A stretch of DNA of 54,177 nt, from NCBI GenBank assembly GCA_029561355.1, contig JAKQJD010000249.1, positions 1 to 54,177 of the forward strand. Reading direction: 5' to 3'. Below are positions 18,402-26,498 of this stretch, piece after piece. Numbering within the stretch: position 1 is the stretch's first letter; every line of letters starts with the position of its first letter. The notes under the pieces were generated by a model, which was given only the letters and a program-made list of their open reading frames with translations, made no database searches and was not told the DNA's origin. The position numbers and the translations under genes were made by a program. Origin of the DNA: Bacteroidota bacterium (GTDB lineage: Bacteria; Bacteroidota; Bacteroidia; Chitinophagales; Saprospiraceae).

Positions 18402-19283
18402 ATGCAGGTTGCCGGTTTTACCTTTATCCGAAACGCCCTGAAATACGACTACCCGGTTGTGGAAGCCATCACTTCCATACTTCCGTTGTGCGATTATTTG
18501 GTCGTGGCCGTAGGTAAATCCGAAGACGACACCCTGGAACTGGTGCGCAGCATCGGCGATCCGAAAATACATATCCTGGAAACGGAATGGGACGACAGCC
18601 TCCGCGAAGGTGGCCGCGTACTGGCCGTTGAAACCGACAAGGCTTTTCAGGCCATTCCTGCCGAATACGACTGGTGTTTTTACATACAGGCCGATGAGTG
18701 TGTGCACGAAGCCGATCATGCCGCCATTCGGGCAGCCATGGAGCGTTACCTCGACGATCCGGAAACGGAGGGCCTGCTGTTTCAATACCGGCATTTTTAC
18801 GGATCGTACGATTACGTCGGCGCAGGCCGGAAATGGTATCGGCGCGAGGTGCGCATTATTCGCAACAACAAGGAAATTCGTTCCTACCGCGACGCCCAAG
18901 GGTTTCGCACGGCATCGGGTCGTAAACTGCAGGTGCGCCCCATCCCGGCACACATTTACCATTACGGATGGGTGAAACACCCGGCGGCGCAACAGCGCAA
19001 ACAACAGAATTTCAATAAGTTATGGCATTCCGATGAAGTGGTGGAAGAACGCGTAGGCCAGGCCGAAATGTTTCCCTACGACGGCTCCGAGCCGCTGCTG
19101 CGCTACGACGGCACGCACCCGGCCGTGATGTTGCCGCGCATCCGGGCGGTGAACTGGCAATTTGCCGGCGACCCGTTACAGGCCCGCTGGACCTGGAAGG
19201 ACCGGCTGTCGAACTGGGTGGAACGGATGACGGGGTGGAGGCCGGGGGAATACAGAAATTACGTGCAACGCGGATCACGCTGA
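18402..19283 (+). CDS. Glycosyltransferase family 2-like protein
   Basis: A 293-residue cytoplasmic protein with a GT2-type N-terminal nucleotide-sugar domain: GFTFIRNALKYDYPVVEAIT (about 5-24), YLVVAVGKSEDDTLEL (about 32-47), and the acidic metal-site region WCFYIQADECVHEAD near 86-100, where a DxD-like Ala-Asp-Glu is seen. The remainder has conserved-looking HFYGSYDYVG and YHYGWVKHP. The acceptor is unknown. The last seven codons (VQRGSR and stop) lie inside the arm of the repeat at 19262-19410, so the C-terminus was probably created or altered by that element. Confidence 0.8.
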   Translation: MQVAGFTFIRNALKYDYPVVEAITSILPLCDYLVVAVGKSEDDTLELVRSIGDPKIHILETEWDDSLREGGRVLAVETDKAFQAIPAEYDWCFYIQADECVHEADHAAIRAAMERYLDDPETEGLLFQYRHFYGSYDYVGAGRKWYRREVRIIRNNKEIRSYRDAQGFRTASGRKLQVRPIPAHIYHYGWVKHPAAQQRKQQNFNKLWHSDEVVEERVGQAEMFPYDGSEPLLRYDGTHPAVMLPRIRAVNWQFAGDPLQARWTWKDRLSNWVERMTGWRPGEYRNYVQRGSR

Positions 19284-19410
19284 TTTAAAGCGGATTTACG
19301 CGGATTGGACAAGTGGCGAAGGGCGATTGTAAAATCTTCCAAAGCCTGCTCAATCTCTGTCAAATCCGCGTAAATCCGCTATTAATCCGCGAAATCCGCG
19401 TTGCACGCGT
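19262..19410. repeat. Stop-to-stop inverted repeat, GCGGATTTACGCGGATT words
   Basis: CGTGCAACGCGGAT (19262-19275) pairs exactly with ATCCGCGTTGCACG (19394-19407). Inside are AAGCGGATTTACGCGGATT (left) and AATCCGCGTAAATCCGCT (right). The left arm overlaps the last seven codons of the glycosyltransferase gene; the right arm ends 4 bases from the stop of the convergent M56 gene. AATCCGCGTAAATCCGC-like words are common in intergenic DNA of this phylum in my recollection. Confidence 0.87.
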
Positions 19411-19414
19411 TTCC

Positions 19415-21061
19415 TTATTTCAATTTAAATCGGATAGGCAGCGTGAAATACACCCGTGCAAGCGCGCCGTCTTTCATTCCCGGCGCCCATTTCGGCATGG
19501 CGCCTATAGCCCGGACACCCTCGGCGACCAGGCGCTCATCAAAACCGGCACCGTTTAACACCTCTATATTGGAAACGCTGCCGTCTTTTTCCACCACGAA
19601 CCGGTAGGCTATCACTTTTGACGATACCTGAGTATCATTCTTAATGTTTTCCGGGTACTTGATATTTTGAACAAAATAATCCATCATAGCTTTGTCACCA
19701 CCGGGAAACTGAGGCACTGATTGTACGTCGAAAAGGTCCATTACCTGGTCTCCGGCACTCGAAGTTGCAGATGCTCCATCGGTTTTAAATTTGATCGGCA
19801 CACAAAGTTCGAAAGCGGCCGGTTTGCAGTCTTTTTTTCCGGGCGTCCATTGGGGCAGCATGCTGATGACGCGCAATGCTTCTGCCTCATAAGCGGCAGG
19901 CAATGTGCGGTCTTCAGCCGCCATTTCGGTGAGGTGAACATCTTTCAGGTATCCATCCTCTTTTATGGTAAACGAAACTACAACTGTTCCCTCCTGATAG
20001 ATGCCATCCACAGGGTTCGGGTATTGCAAATTTTTACTGATAAATTGTGCCATTGCATTCATGCCGCCTATATACTCGGGCGCTTTATTGCAATCCGTCG
20101 GACGTAAAAAGGGCTCTGGATTATTGTCCATCATTCCTATTGCAATAGTCGTGGGTTTGGGAGATGCATCAATGTATGCACTCTTCACTTCCTGTGCCAA
20201 TACCGGCGCCTGCTGAAAAAGCAGCACAAACAAGGCCGCCAGTGGTAATACCAGCGTATACCGCAATGCTCTGGCCCGCGGGGAATGTTTTTTCATCAAC
20301 ATGATAAGTCGTTGTTTGAGTGGTGACTGAAAAAAATGGTTTGCGAAGGCAACCGGCATTCCGGACTGCGATTGCCGTATTAACAACAGGCCATATTGTT
20401 TTTTATCTGTGAGGCGCGACGCATGGGCATCGGCCAGGTATTCGTGTACGGTGCGCAGCGAACGGCGGTACCAGTGTGCCAGCGGGTGAAACCAGAACAG
20501 GGCGCATACCAGTTCGAGTAACATCACGTCGACGCTGTGCCAGCCTTCGGCATGAGCGCGCTCATGGGCCAGGATATGTTGCGCGCCGTCATCAGGCAGG
20601 TCTTCCCGGTTTTCAGCGGGTACAAAAATCCATTTGAAAAAGGAAAAAGGTGTGGTCACTGCGGCGCTGCGGATCAGCACTGTGCCGCCTGGCAAAGGTT
20701 CGGCATTACCGGCGCGCGCCATGCCAACCAGCCGGTAAATGCCCCACCCGGTGCGCGCCAGCATACCTGCCACTCCCAAAAAATACACCATCCATATATA
20801 ATCCATGCCTTTCAGTTGCCGTGACGCTTCTGCCGCCTGGTGAAACCCGGCACTGACCGCCGGCAAGGCGATGACGTGAATACCGTTTGCTTCCTTATAT
20901 GCAGGTATCAAATTCGGGCAGGCTGCCAATACAACGCCGGCTGCCATCGTACCGAGCAGGTACACGCGGTTGGCAACAAAAAATGTTTCCTTACGCAGCA
21001 ACAGGGAATACAACAGCGCAAAAAAGCCCCAGCAAATGGTAAGTTTTAGCAGAAAAACCAT
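19415..21061 (-). CDS. BlaR1-like M56 peptidase fused to two TonB C-terminal domains
   Basis: The 548-residue membrane protein starts with BlaR1-type helices (residues about 3-22, 33-52, 88-105), then the cytoplasmic zinc peptidase loop with HILAHERAHAEGW (HExxH at 166-170) and a last helix at about 265-290. The outer part has no beta-lactam sensor. Instead it carries two TonB C-terminal (energy transducer) domains, at about 325-425 (PEYIGGMNAM...VPIKFK) and 450-548 (PQFPGGDKAM...LPIRFKLK). It lies just downstream of a BlaI gene, the usual signalling partner whose repressor the peptidase cleaves. The sensed signal is unknown. Confidence 0.9.
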   Translation of the reverse strand: MVFLLKLTICWGFFALLYSLLLRKETFFVANRVYLLGTMAAGVVLAACPNLIPAYKEANGIHVIALPAVSAGFHQAAEASRQLKGMDYIWMVYFLGVAGMLARTGWGIYRLVGMARAGNAEPLPGGTVLIRSAAVTTPFSFFKWIFVPAENREDLPDDGAQHILAHERAHAEGWHSVDVMLLELVCALFWFHPLAHWYRRSLRTVHEYLADAHASRLTDKKQYGLLLIRQSQSGMPVAFANHFFQSPLKQRLIMLMKKHSPRARALRYTLVLPLAALFVLLFQQAPVLAQEVKSAYIDASPKPTTIAIGMMDNNPEPFLRPTDCNKAPEYIGGMNAMAQFISKNLQYPNPVDGIYQEGTVVVSFTIKEDGYLKDVHLTEMAAEDRTLPAAYEAEALRVISMLPQWTPGKKDCKPAAFELCVPIKFKTDGASATSSAGDQVMDLFDVQSVPQFPGGDKAMMDYFVQNIKYPENIKNDTQVSSKVIAYRFVVEKDGSVSNIEVLNGAGFDERLVAEGVRAIGAMPKWAPGMKDGALARVYFTLPIRFKLK

Positions 21062-21194
21062 GGTGGTGAGATGTGAATTGTCAGTTGTGAATAGTGAGTG
21101 GTGAATAGTGAGTTGTCAGTTGTGAGTGGTGAATAGTCAATTGTGAGAATTCTTGCCATTCGCAACTCACCATTCACAACTCACAATTCACATC
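21062..21194. repeat. Long hairpin inside the blaI-M56 operon, GTGAATTGTCAGTTGTG words
   Basis: The spacer between the BlaI stop and the M56 start codon is an imperfect long palindrome. The left side begins GGTGGTGAGATGTGAATTGT and the right side ends ACAATTCACATCTCACTCC. Words GTGAATAGTGAGTGGTGA recur. The BlaI stop TGA lies inside the arm (GAGTGAGATGTG) and the other end meets the M56 ATG. A transcript of the operon must pass through the structure. Confidence 0.9.
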
Positions 21195-21548
21195 TCACTC
21201 CTCCAGCAGTCGCCGCAGCGCTTCCAGTTCCTCGGGACTCAGTTTTTCCTCCTCGGCCAGGTGCGATACCAGTCGCGACACCGAGCCGTCGAAGTAGTTG
21301 CGCAGCACATCTCCGAGTGTCCGGCTGCCGTAGGTTTCTTTGGAAATGACAGGGAAATACTCGTGCGTTTTCCCGTATGCCTTGTGGTCGACAAATCCTT
21401 TTTTCTCCAGAATGCGCACCACACTGGAAACGGTACTATGCGGCGGCTTGGGCTCCGGACATTTTTCCAGCAGGTCGCTCACTGTGCCACGCCCGATCTC
21501 CCAGAGCAGGTGCATCACTTCCTCTTCCGCTTTGGTCAGTTTTTGCAT
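21195..21548 (-). CDS. blaI: BlaI/MecI-type transcriptional repressor
   Basis: The 117-residue winged-helix repressor starts MQKLTKAEEEVMHLLWEIGR, the typical BlaI beginning. The recognition region is HSTVSSVVRILEKKGFVDHK (about 37-56), and the protein has the C-terminal dimer helices. It should repress its own operon and be inactivated by the M56 protein encoded next. The start was moved 81 bases inward from the longest frame to the family N-terminus. A promoter and a palindromic operator candidate lie upstream at 21656-21721. Confidence 0.93.
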   Translation of the reverse strand: MQKLTKAEEEVMHLLWEIGRGTVSDLLEKCPEPKPPHSTVSSVVRILEKKGFVDHKAYGKTHEYFPVISKETYGSRTLGDVLRNYFDGSVSRLVSHLAEEEKLSPEELEALRRLLEE

Positions 21549-21655
21549 GTTTGAATCCGATTGAATGTATTCGTGTTGCTCATATATTGGAGTGCGGCGC
21601 CCCTCGTTCGTCCATAAAGAGCGCCACACTCCGGGTATGAGTACGTTCGATGTGA

Positions 21656-21721
21656 CAAAGATAAAACGTGTTTTTCAGGCAAACAACTATTTTATAAGTT
21701 TTATAACGTAAAAATACGTTA
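21656..21721 (-). promoter_or_regulatory. blaI promoter with operator-like palindromes
   Basis: On the minus strand TATCTTTG (21656-21663) is a perfect -7 box, with TTG at 21684-21686 twenty bases upstream (another TTTG is 16 bases away). Between the boxes lies AAAAC-GT-GTTTT (21663-21674), and just above them TAACGTA-AAAA-TACGTTA (21704-21721), a perfect 7-bp inverted repeat. Their place suggests BlaI operators. They do not contain the TACA/TGTA core of staphylococcal BlaI sites, so binding is inference. Confidence 0.6.
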
Positions 21722-21758
21722 AATGTTTTAATGAGTTGAAAATCAAAAATTTGTGCAC

Positions 21759-22886
21759 CTAGTTTTTGATCACCACGAACTCCACCCTTCTGTTCTCTGC
21801 CCGGCCCTCATCGGTATCATTGGTGGCGATGGGCTGACGTTCGCCTTCGCCGCGTGCGAACAGGCGGTTTTTGGCAATCTTGTTTTCGGTCAGAAAATTG
21901 ACGACCGACTGGGCCCGGCGTTGTGAGAGCGCCTGGTTGTAATCATCGTTGCCCAGAGCGTCGGTGTGTCCGACGATGCGAATGCTGAGTTTCGGATTGC
22001 CCTGCATGATCTTGAGCAGTTTATTCAGTTCGACGAACGAGCGGGGCATGAGTTCGTCTTTATCGAATTCGAAATAGATGTTTTTCAGGGGGATGGTTTT
22101 ACCGGGCTTCAGCGTCTGGCGTGTGAGGTCGTCTTCCCTGACAGGCACGGGCAGAAAAGGGGGGATTTTTTTCAGCAATACGTCGTCGATATAGTAATAG
22201 GCATAATTGTAGGAATCGGGTTGTGGGGCCGTGAAAAGCGTATGTTCGTCGTCGTTGAAATTGCCGATCAGAATGTGCTCCGCTTCGTATTTGGCCACGA
22301 ATTGTCCGCTCACCTTCACCCACTTGCCGCCGGGAGCGGCTACGATATTCAAGTCGTTCACCTGCGCCTCACGGGTCAATATTTCGTCGGTAGTGCGGCG
22401 AATTTCCTTGACGGAGAAATACGCACCCAGGTTGTTGATTTGCAGCGACTTGTCCAGGTGTGTCACCCAGTATTCCAGGTAATATGCCTGCCCTACCACC
22501 AGCGGCTCAGCCAACTGAATTTCCAGGTATTCGCGGCAGTGAGGTTTGCCGTTGGTGCAGCCGTACAGGGTGAGCCCGGCCATGGATTTGCCGCCGTGCG
22601 GCGTTTGTTTGCCGAAGCCTTTAGCCGCCCAGTCGTTGGGAACCCGCACGCCGGGGCCGTAAATATCGGGGCTCGCCGTGGTGGCGCTGAACCAGTATTT
22701 TACCACTTCTCCAAAATAGGCGCCTTTGTACGACCAGCCGATGGGTGCGCCCGCATAGCGCTCGAAACCGGGATTGGGGACAATGTTTTGCTGCGCCTGC
22801 ACCGTTGCCGATGCTGCGGATAGCAGTACAAAACAAAATGGCAATACGTTTTTCAGTGACAAATTATACGGGTTGATCATCCACAT
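21759..22886 (-). CDS. OmpA-family protein with N-terminal beta-sandwich-like domain
   Basis: A 375-residue exported protein with a signal peptide ending near TVQAQ. Residues about 30-245 form a Trp- and Tyr-rich region starting NPGFERYAGAPIGW, common in Bacteroidota OmpA-type proteins and similar to carbohydrate-binding beta-sandwiches. A C-terminal OmpA domain (about 265-375) holds IYFEFDKDELMP, IRIVGHTDALGNDDYN and the peptidoglycan-binding pattern NQALSQRRAQSVVNFL with Asp and Arg. It should tie the outer membrane to peptidoglycan. A second start (22880) two codons in is equally possible. Confidence 0.88.
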   Translation of the reverse strand: MWMINPYNLSLKNVLPFCFVLLSAASATVQAQQNIVPNPGFERYAGAPIGWSYKGAYFGEVVKYWFSATTASPDIYGPGVRVPNDWAAKGFGKQTPHGGKSMAGLTLYGCTNGKPHCREYLEIQLAEPLVVGQAYYLEYWVTHLDKSLQINNLGAYFSVKEIRRTTDEILTREAQVNDLNIVAAPGGKWVKVSGQFVAKYEAEHILIGNFNDDEHTLFTAPQPDSYNYAYYYIDDVLLKKIPPFLPVPVREDDLTRQTLKPGKTIPLKNIYFEFDKDELMPRSFVELNKLLKIMQGNPKLSIRIVGHTDALGNDDYNQALSQRRAQSVVNFLTENKIAKNRLFARGEGERQPIATNDTDEGRAENRRVEFVVIKN

Positions 22887-22996
22887 GGCTGATTTTCTGG
22901 CAGTTTGTTCAGAATGTTATTTTAAAAAAACTGTTTTTTCGGGGTCAAAAGAAAATTTAAAGTAAGTCTGCGGCATCTACATGTCTCCAAAGTCAA

Positions 22997-23004
22997 TACT
23001 TTTG
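22997..23004 (+). promoter_or_regulatory. Candidate -7 box for ugd
   Basis: TACTTTTG fits TAnnTTTG, about 145 bases before the ugd start. No TTG lies at the usual -33 distance. The rest of the 262-base spacer is AT-rich, without a clear repeat. Confidence 0.4.
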
Positions 23005-23149
23005 CACTGTAATCTTCCTCTATTTTTTCCGTCACTCACAAGTAGGCCCCATATTTGTTTATTTGTTATCTGTTAAAGGTGACCGATAACCTATATACTT
23101 AAAACCTCAACAAAGTAGTTGTAACCCGAACAAAATAAAAAAATAAAAA

Positions 23150-24490
23150 ATGAATATTGCTGTTGTAGGAACCGGTTACGTCGGTTTGGTAACCGGGACT
23201 TGTTTTGCTGAAACCGGCAACAACGTGATCTGCGTCGATAACAATGAAAAAAAAGTAGAAAGTCTTAAAAATGGCAAAATTCCCATTTTTGAGCCCGGAC
23301 TGGACCTGCTTTTTGACCGAAATACCAAGGAAGGCCGCCTGCGCTTTACGACCAACCTCGCGGAGGCAGTCAACCAGAGCCAGATCATTTTCCTCGCACT
23401 GCCCACGCCGCCGGGCGAAGACGGTAGCGCCGACCTTTCCTATATCATGGGGGTGGCGCGCGACCTGAGCGGCATCATCAAGGAGTATAAAGTGATCGTT
23501 GACAAAAGTACCGTACCGGTGGGCACTGCCGAAAAAGTGGCTGCCATCATCGCTGAAAAATTGTCGACCGACCTGTTCGACGTGGTTTCCAACCCCGAAT
23601 TCCTGCGCGAAGGTGTAGCGGTAGAGGATTTTCTGAAACCAGACCGCGTAGTGATCGGCACCGACAGCGAGCGCGCCCGCAAAGTGATGCGCCTGCTGTA
23701 TGAGCCGTTTGTACGCCAGGGCAATCCGATCTATTTTATGGACGAGCGCTCGGCCGAAATGACCAAATATGCCGCCAATTCCTACCTCGCCGCGCGTATT
23801 TCCTTTATGAATGAAATCGCCAACCTGTGCGAAAAAGTCGGCGCCAACGTCGACCAGGTGCGTATCGGCATGGGCAGTGATACCCGTATCGGCAAACGTT
23901 TCCTGTTCCCCGGCATCGGTTACGGCGGATCCTGTTTCCCGAAAGACGTGCAGGCGCTGGCCAAAACGGCTTCGGAATACGATTATGATTTCAAGATCCT
24001 CAATTCCGTCATGCACGTCAACGACCTGCAAAAAAGTGTGCTGACCGAAAAGATCCGCGACTATTTTCAGGATGAACTGGAAGGCCGCACCGTCGGCGTC
24101 TGGGGACTTGCGTTCAAACCCAATACCGATGACATCCGCGAAGCGCCCGCGCTGGTGATCATCGACGAATTGCTGGCTGCCGGCGCGAAGGTGCGCGCAT
24201 TCGATCCTGAGGCTATGGGGCACGTAAAATCTATTTACGGCGACCGCATTCATTTCTGCGATAGCATGTATGAAGCCACAGAAGGCGCTGATTGTCTGGC
24301 TATTATGACGGAATGGAGCGAGTTCCGTACGCCCGATTTCGACCGCATCGGTCAGTTGCTCACGGAAAAAGTGATTTTCGACGGCCGCAACGTGTACGAC
24401 CTCGAATACATGAAAGAACTCGGTTTCCATTATCTCAGCATCGGCCGCCCGCAGGTGAACAGCAACAAGCCGGCGGGAGATTTGGTATGA
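23150..24490 (+). CDS. ugd: UDP-glucose 6-dehydrogenase
   Basis: The 446-residue enzyme oxidises UDP-glucose to UDP-glucuronate with two NAD+. It has the N-terminal Rossmann motif VVGTGYVGLVTGTCFA (5-20), TVPVGTAEKV (121-130), NPEFLREG (148-155), and the catalytic Cys262 in GYGGSCFPKD. The C-terminal domain keeps GLAFKPNTDDIREAPA. Its product feeds surface polysaccharide synthesis, but no polysaccharide cluster is next to it. The stop TGA is followed at once by a hairpin element. Confidence 0.97.
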   Translation: MNIAVVGTGYVGLVTGTCFAETGNNVICVDNNEKKVESLKNGKIPIFEPGLDLLFDRNTKEGRLRFTTNLAEAVNQSQIIFLALPTPPGEDGSADLSYIMGVARDLSGIIKEYKVIVDKSTVPVGTAEKVAAIIAEKLSTDLFDVVSNPEFLREGVAVEDFLKPDRVVIGTDSERARKVMRLLYEPFVRQGNPIYFMDERSAEMTKYAANSYLAARISFMNEIANLCEKVGANVDQVRIGMGSDTRIGKRFLFPGIGYGGSCFPKDVQALAKTASEYDYDFKILNSVMHVNDLQKSVLTEKIRDYFQDELEGRTVGVWGLAFKPNTDDIREAPALVIIDELLAAGAKVRAFDPEAMGHVKSIYGDRIHFCDSMYEATEGADCLAIMTEWSEFRTPDFDRIGQLLTEKVIFDGRNVYDLEYMKELGFHYLSIGRPQVNSNKPAGDLV

Positions 24491-24703
24491 TGGAGGGTTT
24501 ATTGGTTTATGAGTTTATTTGTTGATGAGGGTTGATAAGGTTGATGAGGGTTGATATTCAGCCACTCGAATAATAAACCAATCCTTTTCTTTTCGAGCCG
24601 CCAAATATCAACCCTCATCAACCTTATCAACCCTCATCAACCAATAAACCCATCAACCAATAAACCATCAACCAATAAACCAATAAACCCATCAACCTCC
24701 TAC
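24491..24703. repeat. Long hairpin, GTTTATTGG and GTTGATGAGG words
   Basis: The left side reads GGAGGGTTTATTGGTTTATG then GTTGATGAGGGTTGATAAGG. The right side has the complement CAACCCTCATCAACCTTATC and ends with several AACCAATAAACC words. The centre contains GATATTCAGCCACTCGAATA, shared with the element at 51351-51525. The element runs from the ugd stop to 4 bases before the DUF1963 start. The right arm is longer than the left. Confidence 0.9.
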
Positions 24704-24707
24704 CGCC

Positions 24708-25499
24708 ATGTCCAAACAATTCCAACTTCCCGCCGCCATGGAGCCGTTCCGGGCCAAATTGCTCGAAACGAAACAGCCGTTCATTCGCATCAAAGCCGGT
24801 CCGCTCGGTGAATCCGCGCTATGGTCCAGCAAGGTAGGCGGCAAGCCATATATGCCCAAGGGGACGGCCTGGCCGGTTGCCCCGGATGGCAAGGAGTTGT
24901 TTTTCCTCGCGCAAATCAACTTTGCCGAAGCGCCTGCCCTGGCGCCTTTTCCCGCAAAAGGTATTGTACAGTTTTTTATCAACGACGACGACCTGTACGG
25001 GATGGATTTCGACGACGGCGAAAATCCAGATACGTTCCGCGTGCTGTTCCACCCGGAAGTGGTGCAGGACAAAGCCGCTTTGCAAACGTCTTTTCCGAAA
25101 CTGCGCGACTACGACGAACTGCTGCCGCACCACCCGGAAGAGTCGTATCCATTGCGTTTCGAAACGGAGGAGGAAGTGGCCGGTATGACGGATTACCGCT
25201 TTCACCGGCATTTCGGCACCGATTTTTTTCAGCAATTCGGTGAGCAGGAGTGGCAGGTGATGAACGATTTTGGAAAGGCTATACGCCCGCAGGGCCATAA
25301 AATCGGCGGATATGCGTATTTCACCCAGGACGATCCGCGCCGGCCCGAAGATCCGATGCTGCTCCTTTTCCAACTCGATTCCGACGAAGGGATGGACCTG
25401 ATGTGGGGCGACATGGGCGTGGGGCACTTTTTTATCCGGGAAAAGGACTTGTTGGCGCTGGATTTTTCACGGGTTCTGTACGACTGGGACTGTTTGTAG
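24708..25499 (+). CDS. DUF1963 (YwqG-like) protein
   Basis: A 263-residue cytoplasmic protein of the DUF1963/YwqG family. Seen: SKVGGKPYMPKGTAWPVAPDG (about 44-64), LFFLAQINFAEAPAL (about 67-81), GIVQFFIND, a middle EDDP-like acidic region, KIGGYAYFTQDDPR (about 200-213), LLFQLDSD and the C-terminal GVGHFFIREKDLLALDFSRV. The family has a known fold but no established role in bacteria. The upstream gene is separated by a hairpin filling the spacer. The stop is TAG, inside the first word of the next repeat (TAGAGGTGAGAGGG). Confidence 0.88.
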   Translation: MSKQFQLPAAMEPFRAKLLETKQPFIRIKAGPLGESALWSSKVGGKPYMPKGTAWPVAPDGKELFFLAQINFAEAPALAPFPAKGIVQFFINDDDLYGMDFDDGENPDTFRVLFHPEVVQDKAALQTSFPKLRDYDELLPHHPEESYPLRFETEEEVAGMTDYRFHRHFGTDFFQQFGEQEWQVMNDFGKAIRPQGHKIGGYAYFTQDDPRRPEDPMLLLFQLDSDEGMDLMWGDMGVGHFFIREKDLLALDFSRVLYDWDCL

Positions 25500-25611
25500 A
25501 GGTGAGAGGGTGAGAAGTGAGAGGGTGAGAGATGAGAGTACACCGCTTTTTTCGAAGCAAGGTCAGAGTGGCCGAGCGTAGTCACCGGGCCGCTTCAAGC
25601 GACCCGGTGAC
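25500..25611 (+). repeat. GTGAGAG half-element and GC-rich hairpin
   Basis: After the stop TAG come AGGTGAGAGGGTGAGAAG-type words and a shortened core GAGTACACCGCTTTTTTCG, but no CTCTCAC arm. At 25581-25611 a separate strong hairpin follows: GTCACCGGG/CCCGGTGAC with an inner CGCTT/AAGCG. It has no T run. Confidence 0.75.
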
Positions 25612-25673
25612 TGTGTAAAAACCTTATCCATAAGACTTCCTCCACCCAATTTTCATAACTATAAACCCAACCC

Positions 25674-26324
25674 ATGAAAAAACTGCTTTTTTACCTGCTG
25701 TTACTGCCCGGCATTGCCCGCACCCAAACCATCTCCGTTCAATATGAAATGACTTTGCAACTGGGCAAAAAAGCGGAAACGCTGCCCAGGCAATTGGTCA
25801 TGCAGATCAACAATATCGTAATCGATTTCAACTATCGTTTTTCCCAAAACAAATCGGAGTGCATTTTTGCCGGCCAGCGCACCAAAGACCCGTCTATCCC
25901 ACCCTTGTATACTGGATTCGAACTCGGCGTTAATGTTTACAAAGACCTGAATACCAGTTTTTTATACCGAACTTCCAATAAGTTGCCGAACGCTGTTTCC
26001 AGAGATTTTTTTCCTGCCTGGAAATGGGAAATCCAGTCGGATGAAACAACAGAAATACTGGGATACACCTGCCGTAAGGCAGTTGGTACCGACGAATCGG
26101 GGAATACAGCGACAGTCTGGTATACCTACGATATTGCCGTACCGGATGGCCCGGGCGTGTATTGCGGATTACGCGGCCTGATCCTTCAGGTAGAAACGGA
26201 CGATTTTATACAGAAAGCAGGCAGCATAACCATCGATCCGGACATAAAAACGGACATACAAATGCCGGCAGCACAAGAATATCTGACCGGAGACGAATTT
26301 GACAAGTTGAAAAAGCGGCCATAG
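25674..26324 (+). CDS. GLPGLI family secreted protein
   Basis: A 216-residue exported protein with a signal peptide (MKKLLFYLLLLPGIARTQ). The GLPGLI family pattern is seen: an N-terminal strand SVQYEMTLQL, a central WEIQSDETTEILGYTCRKAV (about 122-141), VWYTYDIAVPDGP, then the family motif in the variant form CGLRGLILQVETDD (about 163-176). The family is restricted largely to Bacteroidota and its function is unknown. It is followed by no clear terminator. Confidence 0.88.
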   Translation: MKKLLFYLLLLPGIARTQTISVQYEMTLQLGKKAETLPRQLVMQINNIVIDFNYRFSQNKSECIFAGQRTKDPSIPPLYTGFELGVNVYKDLNTSFLYRTSNKLPNAVSRDFFPAWKWEIQSDETTEILGYTCRKAVGTDESGNTATVWYTYDIAVPDGPGVYCGLRGLILQVETDDFIQKAGSITIDPDIKTDIQMPAAQEYLTGDEFDKLKKRP

Positions 26325-26455
26325 CACGGGGCTGGAATGCTCATCCTCAAATATCGTGAAAACAAGCGGCCGAAATCCGATTAATATCACCTTAAAAAGT
26401 GACCAAAATCGCAACCGTATACAAATTGCCCGGATGCATTCACAGGTAAACCTGT

Positions 26456-26463
26456 TACTTTTG
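26456..26463 (+). promoter_or_regulatory. Candidate -7 box for the haloperoxidase-like gene
   Basis: TACTTTTG matches TAnnTTTG, 36 bases before the start codon at 26499. The closest TTG (26426-26428) is 27 bases upstream, too far for a normal -33 box. Confidence 0.45.
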
Positions 26464-26498
26464 CCCGCGTCAATTGCCGCAAAGGCAACCGTATAACT

